Counted from the stretch's first letter, positions 1-6,371 are shown. The stretch is DNA of 7,066 nucleotides from Bacteroidales bacterium (GCA_004554665.1 SFKY01000095.1:1-7066), one strand, 5' to 3'. Notes: generated by a model from the letters alone, not told the origin. A program made the numbers and translations.

Positions 1-42
1 GATCTGATGCGGCTTGACGTGATATTATGGCAAATTATTTAG
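1..42 (+). CDS. Possible 3' end of an upstream gene (13 codons)
   Basis: The frame beginning at base 1 is open for 13 codons (DLMRLDVILWQII) and ends at TAG (40-42). The other two rightward frames stop within the first 15 bases. A repeat that could terminate its transcript lies 55 bases downstream (98-136). Thirteen codons are too few to identify a protein, and this could be chance. Confidence 0.15.
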   Translation, partial: DLMRLDVILWQII

Positions 43-97
43 GGCACTATTGATAAAAATCGGTAAACAACGAAAGAAATACAATATTTAACTAAAA

Positions 98-136
98 GTA
101 AAATGAGTGTAACCAATTGGATTACACTCATTTTAC
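98..136. terminator. Perfect 15-bp inverted repeat, likely (bi)directional terminator
   Basis: The left arm GTAAAATGAGTGTAA (98-112) and right arm TTACACTCATTTTAC (122-136) are exact reverse complements. The 9-base centre contains the palindrome CCAATTGG, so pairing could continue almost to the tip. The stem foot has A on one side and T on the other, as in bidirectional intrinsic terminators. Read leftward, the stem runs into TTTTACTTTTAGTT, a fair U-tract; read rightward the tail (CTATTTATT) is weaker. This suggests the main job is ending a leftward transcript. A protein-binding palindrome is the alternative. Confidence 0.6.
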
Positions 137-295
137 CTATTTATTACTATTGATAGTTGTCTGTCTTACTTCACCTCCTCTGAAATGGAGTGCTGGTGGC
201 AGGACGAATGGGTGGCAGCGGGTCTGATAGCATAAGCAAAGGTAGTGCATCCGCGCCAAACTCCACCTACCTCTATTTAGGGTAAATGTACCCAT
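137..295 (-). CDS. Candidate small protein of 52 residues, unrecognised
   Basis: A leftward reading frame runs from ATG (295-293) to TAG (139-137). It begins MGTFTLNRGR and ends RQTTINSNK. I recognise no domain. It has three cysteines (residues 20, 22 and 27), no clear signal peptide and no membrane helix. In its favour, the stop codon touches the terminator-like repeat at 98-136, whose better U-tract faces this direction. A near-consensus -7 box, TACCTTTT, lies at 346-339 on the same strand, about 45 bases before the start. Against it, the composition is not typical of a protein, and a perfect -7 octamer TACCTTTG (244-237, minus strand) sits inside the frame, which suggests a non-coding transcript or a dispersed repeat instead. 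An internal ATG at 250-248 would give 37 residues. Confidence 0.25.
   Translation of the reverse strand: MGTFTLNRGRWSLARMHYLCLCYQTRCHPFVLPPALHFRGGEVRQTTINSNK
237..244 (-). promoter_or_regulatory. Possible -7 box of a leftward promoter
   Basis: CAAAGGTA on the plus strand reads TACCTTTG leftward, a perfect match to the Bacteroidetes -7 consensus TAnnTTTG. The same octamer occurs before the MATE gene (581-588) and before the hydrolase gene (3643-3636). The nearest TTTG-type -33 element (260-257) is only 12 bases away instead of about 20, so the site is doubtful. If active, it would give a short transcript ending at the repeat at 98-136. Confidence 0.25.
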
Positions 296-364
296 ATTAT
301 TATGGATTTGTGCGATAGGGGTGATTCAGCCACAGATAAAAAGGTAAATCCCCCCCTATTTTCA

Positions 365-430
365 TAAACGCGGCATTTGCGGAAGCTAAACGTGGCATTT
401 AGGGAGGCTAAACGTGGCATTTGGCACTGC
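365..430. repeat. Three tandem copies of a 22-bp unit
   Basis: Units lie at 365-386, 387-408 and 409-430. Each starts with TAAACGYGGCATTT (C in unit 1, T in units 2 and 3) and ends in GC after a variable 6-base stretch. The 14-base core is identical in units 2 and 3 and differs at one position in unit 1. The period is exactly 22 bases, about two helical turns, so all cores face the same side of the DNA. No spacers separate the units, so this is not a CRISPR array. Confidence 0.75.
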
Positions 431-460
431 TATTTGCCGTCACGGATATTTCTATCCCTG

Positions 461-517
461 TTGTGCCCTCACCCTATCCCTCGCCCACGAGGCATGGGAT
501 AGGGTGAGGACACACAA
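461..517. repeat. Long GC-rich hairpin
   Basis: CCTCACCCTATCCC (467-480) and GGGATAGGGTGAGG (496-509) form a perfect 14-bp stem around a 15-base loop. The loop can itself pair GCC (483-485) with GGC (491-493). Outside a small internal loop, TTGTG (461-465) pairs with CACAA (513-517). No T-run follows on either strand, so it is not a standard intrinsic terminator. It could be a REP-like mobile palindrome or a regulatory structure. Confidence 0.7.
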
Positions 518-580
518 CGAGAACATCAATATTTTGGTTAAATAAATAGGGACGGCAGGTGTGTTTGCGAGAAAAATGGC

Positions 581-588
581 TACCTTTG
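581..588 (+). promoter_or_regulatory. Bacteroidetes-type -7 box just before the MATE gene
   Basis: TACCTTTG matches the TAnnTTTG consensus exactly. The closest upstream TTTG is at 564-567, a 13-base spacing, so no good -33 element is seen. Transcription would start near 593-595, leaving a leader of only about 5-7 bases before the ATG at 600. The purine-rich GAGGAAG (592-598) sits one base from the ATG, too close for normal Shine-Dalgarno use. Confidence 0.45.
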
Positions 589-599
589 CATGAGGAAGT

Positions 600-1949
600 A
601 TGGACAAGACACTGCAGAACAAGCATTATTATCGGGAAATCCTTGCGATAGGCATTCCCGTCATCATCGGACAACTGGGCACCATCGTGCTCGGATTTGC
701 CGACACGCTGATGATCGGTCACCACAGCACGCAGGAACTGGCTGCGGCAGGACTGGTCAACAACCTGTTTACGCTGGTGCTGCTTACCTATCTGGGCTTC
801 TCGTATGGTCTCACCCCCGTGGTGGGTAGGCTTTACGGCATGGGACACAAGGAGGAGATAGGGCAGAAGGTGAAAAACTCGCTGGTGGTGAACATAATGG
901 TGGGAGCACTGCTGATGGGGGTGATGACGGTGGTGTACTTTAACCTGCACCGTATGGGGCAACCCGAAGAACTGATGGTGCTGATACGTCCCTATTTCTT
1001 GGTCAATCTGGTCTCAATCCCCTTTGTCGGAGTGTTTAATACGCTGAAACAGTTTTTTGATGGTATTACCCACACGCGCGTACCTATGTGGATAATGATA
1101 GGGAGCAATGGGGTAAATATCTTGCTCAACTGGCTGCTTATCTATGGTGTAGGCTGTTTCCCCGAGTGGGGACTGACGGGAGCCGGTGTGGCTACGCTGG
1201 CTTCGCGTGTAGGCATGGCAGTGGCTGTGAGCGCCATCGTATTGCTGGGGCGTAAAAACTCGGTGTACGACCTGCATCTGTCTGCCTGCAAACTGTGCCG
1301 GACCGATGTGGCTGAACTGGGGAGGCTGGGATGGCCGGTAGCCCTACAGTTGGGGATGGAGAGTGCTGCTTTCAGTTTCAGCTGTGTCATGGTGGGTTGG
1401 TTGGGCACCATCGCGCTTGCCGCCCATCAGGTGGCTATCACGTTGTCTCAACTGTTCTACATGATATTGTCGGGCTTGGCGGCAGCCTTGTCGGTCAGGG
1501 TGAGCCTGTTTGTGGGGCATCGCGACTTTGAGGCCGTGCGTGCCAACGCCCGTGACGGTTTCAGGCTCAACTTTGCCATCTCGCTGATGCTCTCGGTGCC
1601 CGTATTGCTCTTCAGACATCATCTTGGCGCACTTTTCAACGACAGTGTGGAGGTACAACAGGCGGTGGCAGCCCTGATAGTGGTCATGGTGCTCTATCAG
1701 TTTGGAGACAGTCTGCAATACAGTTTTGCCAATGCCCTGCGCGGTATAGCCTGTGTGAAACCGATGGTGTGCTATGCTTTTGTAGCTTATTTTGTAATCA
1801 GTCTGCCGTTGGGCTATCTGCTCGGTTTTGTGTTCCACTTCGGACTGATGGGCGTGTGGTTTGCTTTCCCCGTGGGCTTGACGGTAGCCGGCATCTTGTT
1901 TTGGCAGCGTTTCAGGAAAGAGGTGCGGCGCATGGAGCGCGCCGCCTGA
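600..1949 (+). CDS. MATE-family cation-coupled multidrug efflux transporter (NorM-like)
   Basis: This 449-residue inner-membrane protein has the length and twelve-helix, two-lobe layout expected of MATE antiporters, which export drugs or metabolites in exchange for Na+ or H+. The N-terminal lobe spans roughly residues 13-215 and the C-terminal lobe 243-437. The three acidic residues that form the cation path in Vibrio cholerae NorM (D36, E255, D371) have apparent counterparts at D35 (GFADTLMIG), E254 (LGMESAAF) and D370 (YQFGDSLQ). This suggests a functional, probably Na+-coupled transporter; the alignment was by eye and the substrate cannot be told. The start at 600 gives a short cytoplasmic tail before helix 1, and the next in-frame ATG (codon 38) would cut into that helix. 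It stands alone, converging on the hydrolase gene, so it is probably monocistronic. Confidence 0.93.
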   Translation: MDKTLQNKHYYREILAIGIPVIIGQLGTIVLGFADTLMIGHHSTQELAAAGLVNNLFTLVLLTYLGFSYGLTPVVGRLYGMGHKEEIGQKVKNSLVVNIMVGALLMGVMTVVYFNLHRMGQPEELMVLIRPYFLVNLVSIPFVGVFNTLKQFFDGITHTRVPMWIMIGSNGVNILLNWLLIYGVGCFPEWGLTGAGVATLASRVGMAVAVSAIVLLGRKNSVYDLHLSACKLCRTDVAELGRLGWPVALQLGMESAAFSFSCVMVGWLGTIALAAHQVAITLSQLFYMILSGLAAALSVRVSLFVGHRDFEAVRANARDGFRLNFAISLMLSVPVLLFRHHLGALFNDSVEVQQAVAALIVVMVLYQFGDSLQYSFANALRGIACVKPMVCYAFVAYFVISLPLGYLLGFVFHFGLMGVWFAFPVGLTVAGILFWQRFRKEVRRMERAA

Positions 1950-1975
1950 CAGGCGGTGGCGAAACAGCTACCGCC
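1942..1975. terminator. Overlapping hairpins between the convergent gene ends
   Basis: Two competing inverted repeats share one arm. CCGCCTG (1942-1948) can pair with CAGGCGG (1950-1956). GGCGGTGGC (1952-1960) can pair with GCTACCGCC (1967-1975) around the loop GAAACA, with one G-T pair. The first covers the MATE stop codon and the second covers the hydrolase stop codon. Neither strand has a T-run after the stem, so efficient intrinsic termination is uncertain; the structures may instead limit read-through or protect 3' ends. Confidence 0.4.
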
Positions 1976-3620
1976 GCACGATACGGAAGAAACCTAAACG
2001 ATGGGTAACGCCACGGGCGTTGAGGCTGCGCAACTGGTACATGCCTTCGGCCAGTTGGTCTACCCTGATAGATTGGTCTTGCCACGGTGTGACAAGCATT
2101 TTGCGTCCTGTCATATCTTCTACCGCCAGCATGGTGCCGTGGTCCCAGTGCGGATGACGTTTGGGCAAGGTGAGCACGTGCCCGTCGCAAGCCAGCATGT
2201 CGGTCATACGCTCTACGGTGCTTGTCGGAGGAGCCGGCATCTGGCACGGGTCGCTCTCTATGCCATAGCGGTTGGTGGCGGTCACGGCATAATAACGGGG
2301 GATAGGAGAGGAGGGGACGCTGATCTGTCTGCGGCATAGGCGGGCGGCCACCAGGTTGCGTCCGTCGTCGGTGTCGACGGGATAGGAGAGGCTGGCATAT
2401 ACATTATATATTGTATCTCCCTGCACACGTCCGTCGTGCTGCCATTGCAGCTGTCCGTCAACAATGTTGAGGCCAGAGGGAGCCGTGGGCCGGTGGGAGG
2501 TCTCCCATGTCATGGGCGGAACCAAGGCCGGGGCATGGTCGAAGTGCTGGGCATAACGGTAGATACCCTTGACATTGTCCGTGAAAAACTTGCTTCTGAA
2601 GTAAGTGTGCCCCAGTCTGTGGTAGCGCAATTGCTGCATCTCTCTCGCCACGACATCCAGGGGCCAGTCTTTTTCGCTCGGTGCAAGCATGTAGATGCCC
2701 AGTCCCGGTGCTACAATGCGTCCATAGGCATTCTCGCTCCAGTCGATGGCGAAGGGAAAGAACTGTTCGCCACGGAAATACATCATGGGAAACAACTCGT
2801 CCATCAGTCCCCGTCTGAGCCATCCCTGTGCATCTTGGCACACGCGGCTGTAAGCATTCCAGCCATAGCTGCGGTATCGGGGCAGGTCGTCGAATTTGCC
2901 GATGGGTGCACAACTCAGTTTGATGTAAGGCTTTAGTGGCTTGACGCGCCGGTGAATGGTCTCCACGATGTGGGTGATGTAGCTCCTGCCACGGTCGGCC
3001 GATACACGCATGGGCCATGTCTCGGGATAGCGGATATAGTCGAGATGGATGCCGTCTACATCGTACCGGCGGGTAATCTCTTCGCAGATGTCGGCCAGAT
3101 AGGTGGCGGTCTGTGGCTTTTCCGGGTTCAGGTAGCCCTCTGGACCAATCTTGCGTACCAGTCCGGGATAGCGTTGGCGCAGCCGCTTGCATCCGATGGC
3201 GTCCCATTTGCCGACCGGGATGGTGACCACCCAGGCATGGAGCTCCATGCCGCGACGATGGCATTGGTCGATGGCATAGGCCAGTGCGTCGTAGCCGGGC
3301 GAGGTGCCGGGATGGCCGCTTAGGCAACCGTCCCACGGTTCATAAGCCGAAGGATAGATGGTGGTGGCGCGGATGCGGGTCTGTAACAGCACCTGGTTGA
3401 TGCCTGCACGCTGCAGCCGGTCGAGGATGTCGCAAAGTTCGCGTTGCTGCCGCTCTATGGCATGCCGGTTCTGGGCATAATTGTGCGGCCAGTCTATACC
3501 TCCGATAGTGGTCAGCCACACGGCGCGGACCTCGTATTTGGGAGAAGGGGAGAAAAGCGATTGGGCCGTAACGGAAAGGAATAAAAATATGAGGAAAAAA
3601 AATATTAAAGTTCGTTTCAT
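1968..3620 (-). CDS. Secreted GHL10-family (DUF187/YngK-like) glycoside hydrolase
   Basis: I chose the ATG at 3620-3618, giving 550 residues, because it places a clean signal peptide at the N-terminus (residues 1-19, MKRTLIFFFL..., cut at SVTA-Q). An upstream in-frame ATG at 3638 would add six residues (MCKILT) before it and lies within the promoter's -7 box. There is no lipobox cysteine. Residues 29-345 fit the GHL10 TIM-barrel domain: EVRAVWLTT (30-38), the Q80-R82 region, LHAWVV (127-132) and the signature VDGIHLDYIRYP (188-199) with D194. Residues 375-465 resemble a fibronectin type III domain and the last 75 form a further module (see findings). Escherichia coli DigH, in this family, cleaves denuded peptidoglycan glycans at the septum, so a cell-wall or polysaccharide substrate is plausible but unproven here. 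It is divergent from cstA. Confidence 0.88.
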   Translation of the reverse strand: MKRTLIFFFLIFLFLSVTAQSLFSPSPKYEVRAVWLTTIGGIDWPHNYAQNRHAIERQQRELCDILDRLQRAGINQVLLQTRIRATTIYPSAYEPWDGCLSGHPGTSPGYDALAYAIDQCHRRGMELHAWVVTIPVGKWDAIGCKRLRQRYPGLVRKIGPEGYLNPEKPQTATYLADICEEITRRYDVDGIHLDYIRYPETWPMRVSADRGRSYITHIVETIHRRVKPLKPYIKLSCAPIGKFDDLPRYRSYGWNAYSRVCQDAQGWLRRGLMDELFPMMYFRGEQFFPFAIDWSENAYGRIVAPGLGIYMLAPSEKDWPLDVVAREMQQLRYHRLGHTYFRSKFFTDNVKGIYRYAQHFDHAPALVPPMTWETSHRPTAPSGLNIVDGQLQWQHDGRVQGDTIYNVYASLSYPVDTDDGRNLVAARLCRRQISVPSSPIPRYYAVTATNRYGIESDPCQMPAPPTSTVERMTDMLACDGHVLTLPKRHPHWDHGTMLAVEDMTGRKMLVTPWQDQSIRVDQLAEGMYQLRSLNARGVTHRLGFFRIVRR

Positions 3621-3635
3621 TGTTAAAATTTTGCA

Positions 3636-3666
3636 CAAAGGTAAAGAGATTTTTTGTAATTCACAA
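3636..3666 (-). promoter_or_regulatory. Promoter of the GHL10 hydrolase gene
   Basis: Read leftward, TTG (3666-3664, in ATTGTG) is separated by 20 bases from TACCTTTG (3643-3636). Both elements and the spacing fit the Bacteroidetes primary sigma consensus. Transcription would begin near 3630, about ten bases before the ATG at 3620, which supports that start over the ATG at 3638. Confidence 0.65.
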
Positions 3667-3684
3667 TCATTTGCACTAACTTTG
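3653..3684 (+). promoter_or_regulatory. Promoter of the cstA gene cluster
   Basis: TTTG (3653-3656) is separated by 20 bases from TAACTTTG (3677-3684), matching the Bacteroidetes -33/-7 pattern. Transcription would start near 3690, about 20 bases before the cstA ATG. The short AGGGA (3705-3709) ahead of the start is a possible but close ribosome-binding site. This promoter overlaps the leftward one at 3636-3666. Confidence 0.65.
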
Positions 3685-3712
3685 CATATACGTTTTAAAT
3701 CTTTAGGGAAAA

Positions 3713-5239
3713 ATGATATCTTTTATTATTGCCTTGGCTGCCTTGGTTGCCGGGTATCTTTTTTATGGTAAGTTCGTAGAGCGCGTGTTTGCTCCCGACG
3801 ACCGTCCAACGCCGGCAGTGAGCATGGCAGATGGCGTGGACTATATAGCCATGCCCAACTGGAAGGTCTTCATGATTCAGTTTCTCAATATCGCGGGTAC
3901 GGGCCCCATCTTCGGAGCCATCATGGGTGCATGGTATGGCCCCTCGGCGTATTACTGGATCATCTTTGGCTGTATTTTTGGAGGCGCTGTACACGACTTT
4001 CTGTCGGGTATGCTGAGCATCAGGCATGGAGGTGCCAATCTGCCTCAACTCATCGGTACCTACTTGGGTACAGGAGTGAAGCGTGTGATGCTGGTGTTCT
4101 CGGTCTTTTTGCTGCTCATGGTGGGCGTGGTGTTTGTGTATAGTCCGGCCCTGCTGCTCAAAAACTTCTGTTGGAGCACGCTGACATGGATCCTTATCAT
4201 CTTTGTATATTATGTGTTTGCCACGATGTTGCCCATCGACAAGATTATCGGCAAGTTTTATCCGCTGTTCGCATTTGCCCTGTTGTTTATGGCAGTAGCC
4301 CTCATGGTGGTTCTCTTCATCAAGATGCCTGCCTTGCCCGAACTGTGGAGCGACTTTGGGGCGGCGAACCATAACCAGCCTGCCGCCATCTTGGGCACTG
4401 AGACCTTTATGGGTAAGAACCCGTTTTTCCCCTGTCTCTTCATCACGATAGCATGTGGGGCTATCAGTGGATTCCATGCCACGCAAAGTCCGCTAATGGC
4501 TCGTTGTATGAAGTCGGAACGGTTGGGAAGACCTATTTTTTATGGAGCTATGATTACCGAAGGCGTGGTGGCGCTGATCTGGGCAACGGTATCGATGTAT
4601 TTCTTCTATTACGGAGGATGGCGCGAGGTGGTTGACGCACAGACAATAAACGACTTCTTGGCACAGGCTGGGACTGAAAATGGCAAGACCCTGATACAAT
4701 ATTTCTCGGCTCCTGCCGTTGTAGAGAAAGTCTGTACAGGCTGGTTGGGCATCGTAGGAGGTGTGCTGGCTGTGCTGGGCGTAGTAGCTGCTCCTATCAC
4801 GAGCGGTGATACTGCATTCCGTTCGGCACGTCTGATTATCGCCGAGGCGCTGCACATGAGCCAGAAGCAGGTGGGCAAACGCTTTGCCATCGCGCTGCCC
4901 ATGTTTGCCGTTGCCATCGCCATGCTGGTATGGCAGATGGAGAATCCGGACGGTTTCAACACGATATGGCAATGGTTCGGCTGGGCAAACCAGACCTTGT
5001 CGGTCATCACGCTTTGGGCACTCACCGTGTATCTGGCTATGAACCGCAAGCTGTTTGTCATCACCCTGGTGCCGGCATTGTTTATGACGGCGGTGTGCTC
5101 CACCTATGTATTGATAAGCCATCAGGCGTTGGCGCTCAATCCTGCGCTGGCCTATACACTTGGTATCGTAGCGACACTCATAGTGGGCTCTGTCTTCGCC
5201 CTATGGTATAAGAAACATATTAACACTAAAAAACAATAA
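3713..5239 (+). CDS. cstA: CstA-family carbon starvation transporter
   Basis: This 508-residue polytopic inner-membrane protein belongs to the CstA family, whose characterised members (E. coli CstA, BtsT) import peptides or pyruvate, especially when preferred carbon sources run out. Family signatures visible by eye are NIAGTGPIFGAI (59-70) with GAVHDF (91-96), SGFHATQSP (252-260), PITSGDTAFRSARL (361-374) and WFGWANQTLS (421-430). It is shorter than E. coli CstA (about 700 residues) but comparable to the compact forms common in Bacteroidetes. The ATG at 3713 begins directly with the first membrane helix (MISFIIALAALVAGYLFYG). It is first in a rightward cluster, with the next gene only 3 bases away. 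Its substrate, and whether it responds to starvation here, cannot be told from sequence. Confidence 0.93.
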   Translation: MISFIIALAALVAGYLFYGKFVERVFAPDDRPTPAVSMADGVDYIAMPNWKVFMIQFLNIAGTGPIFGAIMGAWYGPSAYYWIIFGCIFGGAVHDFLSGMLSIRHGGANLPQLIGTYLGTGVKRVMLVFSVFLLLMVGVVFVYSPALLLKNFCWSTLTWILIIFVYYVFATMLPIDKIIGKFYPLFAFALLFMAVALMVVLFIKMPALPELWSDFGAANHNQPAAILGTETFMGKNPFFPCLFITIACGAISGFHATQSPLMARCMKSERLGRPIFYGAMITEGVVALIWATVSMYFFYYGGWREVVDAQTINDFLAQAGTENGKTLIQYFSAPAVVEKVCTGWLGIVGGVLAVLGVVAAPITSGDTAFRSARLIIAEALHMSQKQVGKRFAIALPMFAVAIAMLVWQMENPDGFNTIWQWFGWANQTLSVITLWALTVYLAMNRKLFVITLVPALFMTAVCSTYVLISHQALALNPALAYTLGIVATLIVGSVFALWYKKHINTKKQ

Positions 5240-5242
5240 GAA

Positions 5243-5734
5243 ATGAAGAAGTTTTTATTCATGGTTACATTGGCATTACTGGCCGGTACTGCCAAGGCAC
5301 AGTTTCAGGCGGGGAAAGCCTATCTTGGTGCCTCGCTCACAGGACTCGACATGCACTATAACGGGCAGAACGGTTTCAATATCGGACTGGAAGCCAAGGC
5401 TGGACTTCTCTTCACGGACAACTGGATGATGCTGGGCTCTATCTCGCTGAACCATAATGGCTCAGAGGCGGTTGCGGATCATTTGGCCGCTACAGCCGGA
5501 CTGCGTTATTACATTGTGCAGAATGGTCTCTTCTTGGGATTGAACGGTAAGTATGTACATGCCGAACACAATTATAATGATGTGATGCCGGGTGCCGAGT
5601 TGGGTTATGCTTTCTTTGTCAACCGCTCTGTCACCATCGAACCGGCGGTGTATTATGACCACTCTTTCAAGAATAGCGACTATTCTACAGTAGGTCTCAA
5701 GATCGGAATCGGTATCTATCTGTTTGACGATTAA
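5243..5734 (+). CDS. Small outer-membrane beta-barrel protein
   Basis: The protein has 163 residues. Residues 1-19 (MKKFLFMVTLALLAGTAKA) are a typical signal peptide with cleavage before Q20, leaving about 144 residues. The mature part is a series of short strands with alternating hydrophobic and polar residues and frequent Gly/Tyr/Asn turns, such as AYLGASLTGLDMHYN (27-40), AGLRYYIV (85-92), LFLGLNGKYVHAEHN (96-110), AELGYAFFVNRSVTIEPAVYYDHSF (118-142) and VGLKIGIGIYLF (150-161). This fits a single-chain barrel of about eight strands, like the OmpX/OmpW-type porin-like domains of Bacteroidetes. No lipobox or enzyme motif is seen. It lies 3 bases after cstA and 11 before recR, so it is probably translated from the same mRNA. 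A link to CstA in uptake is possible but unproven. Confidence 0.8.
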   Translation: MKKFLFMVTLALLAGTAKAQFQAGKAYLGASLTGLDMHYNGQNGFNIGLEAKAGLLFTDNWMMLGSISLNHNGSEAVADHLAATAGLRYYIVQNGLFLGLNGKYVHAEHNYNDVMPGAELGYAFFVNRSVTIEPAVYYDHSFKNSDYSTVGLKIGIGIYLFDD

Positions 5735-5745
5735 CAGACAGGCAC

Positions 5746-6357
5746 GTGGATCAGCGTTATCCGTCACGCCTATTGGAAAAGGCGGTGTCTGAATTTGCAA
5801 AATTGCCGGGCATCGGGCGCAAGACAGCCTTGCGTCTGGTGCTCCATCTGTTACGTCAGGATGTGGAAACGGTGGCGGGATTCGCGCAGGCTGTGGAAGC
5901 GGTGCGACGTGATGTCAAATATTGCCGGGTATGCCACAATATCAGTGATACTGACCTTTGCCCGATCTGTTCCGATGCCCGTAGGGATACGACTACGATT
6001 TGTGTCGTGGAAAACATCCAGGATGTCATGGCGATAGAGAATACCCAGCAGTATCATGGCCTGTACCATGTGCTGGGCGGGATTATATCGCCGATGGATG
6101 GCATAGCTCCCGGCGATATCGAGATTGCCTCGCTGGTGGAAAGGGTAGAACAAGGGGGGATAGAGGAGGTGATTCTGGCACTCAGTCCTACTATGGAGGG
6201 CGATACAACCAATTTCTTCATTTCCCGAAAATTGTCGCACACCCATGTAAAAGTGAGCGTGATAGCGCGTGGCGTGTCGGTGGGAGACGAGTTGGAATAC
6301 ACCGATGAGGTGACTTTGGGGCGTTCGATACTCAACAGGACGCCATTTGGCAACTAA
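5746..6357 (+). CDS. recR: Recombination mediator protein RecR
   Basis: This 203-residue cytoplasmic protein matches RecR along its whole length (E. coli RecR has 201 residues). With RecO, and RecF where present, RecR helps load RecA onto SSB-coated single-stranded DNA during gap repair. Visible parts are a helix-hairpin-helix region (about 9-30, LPGIGRKTALRLVLHLL), a four-cysteine zinc motif (C60, C63, C72, C75), and a Toprim domain from about residue 84 (TICVVEN with E89, then D93) to about 180, followed by the C-terminal ISVGDELEY-like segment and EVTLGRSILNR. The start is GTG at 5746: an in-frame stop at 5725-5727 leaves no ATG between it and the GTG, and the N-terminus (VDQRYPSRLLEKAV) then fits other Bacteroidales RecR proteins. 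No strong ribosome-binding site precedes it, so coupling to the upstream gene is likely. Confidence 0.97.
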   Translation: MDQRYPSRLLEKAVSEFAKLPGIGRKTALRLVLHLLRQDVETVAGFAQAVEAVRRDVKYCRVCHNISDTDLCPICSDARRDTTTICVVENIQDVMAIENTQQYHGLYHVLGGIISPMDGIAPGDIEIASLVERVEQGGIEEVILALSPTMEGDTTNFFISRKLSHTHVKVSVIARGVSVGDELEYTDEVTLGRSILNRTPFGN

Positions 6358-6371
6358 TATGATAAGAAAAC

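Larger units (their letters stand above)
296..599. other. Non-coding, repeat-rich region upstream of the MATE gene
   Basis: I see no credible gene in these 304 bases. They contain a run of seven C (350-356), three tandem 22-bp units (365-430), a long hairpin (461-517) and a promoter-like box (581-588), listed separately. The mix of tandem units and a long inverted repeat resembles a dispersed intergenic element more than an untranslated leader, but that is inference. Confidence 0.5.

Noticed and set aside
171..179. TCACCTCCT, identical to the anti-Shine-Dalgarno core at 16S rRNA 3' ends
   Set aside because: The preceding bases do not look like 16S rRNA; a nine-base match is expected by chance.
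185..235. Rightward 16-codon frame rich in Trp (MECWWQDEWVAAGLIA), resembling an attenuator leader peptide
   Set aside because: No ribosome-binding site, no attenuator pair of hairpins after it and no tryptophan gene downstream; the size is within chance.
280..293. Small palindrome GGGTA-AATG-TACCC
   Set aside because: Only five base pairs, without a nearby promoter element to make it a credible operator.
350..356. Run of seven C, a possible slippage or phase-variation tract
   Set aside because: It lies outside any credible gene and between no well-spaced promoter elements, so there is no sign that length changes would matter.
365..430. CRISPR-like array
   Set aside because: The 22-bp units abut directly with no unique spacers, and no cas genes are present.
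474..962. Long leftward open frame (162 codons) opposite the start of the MATE gene
   Set aside because: His/Gln/Val-rich translation with no domain; it is the antisense shadow of the MATE gene and runs into the hairpin region.
2458..3336. Leftward open frame of 292 codons inside the hydrolase gene
   Set aside because: Same strand but another frame of the hydrolase, Arg/His/Pro-rich translation, typical of a GC-rich shadow frame.
3695..4486. Leftward open frame of 263 codons opposite cstA
   Set aside because: It is antisense to well-conserved CstA motifs and its translation is rich in His, Gln and Lys without any recognisable domain.
4493..5122. Leftward open frame of 209 codons opposite the 3' half of cstA
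   Set aside because: Antisense shadow; His/Cys/Arg-rich with no family features.
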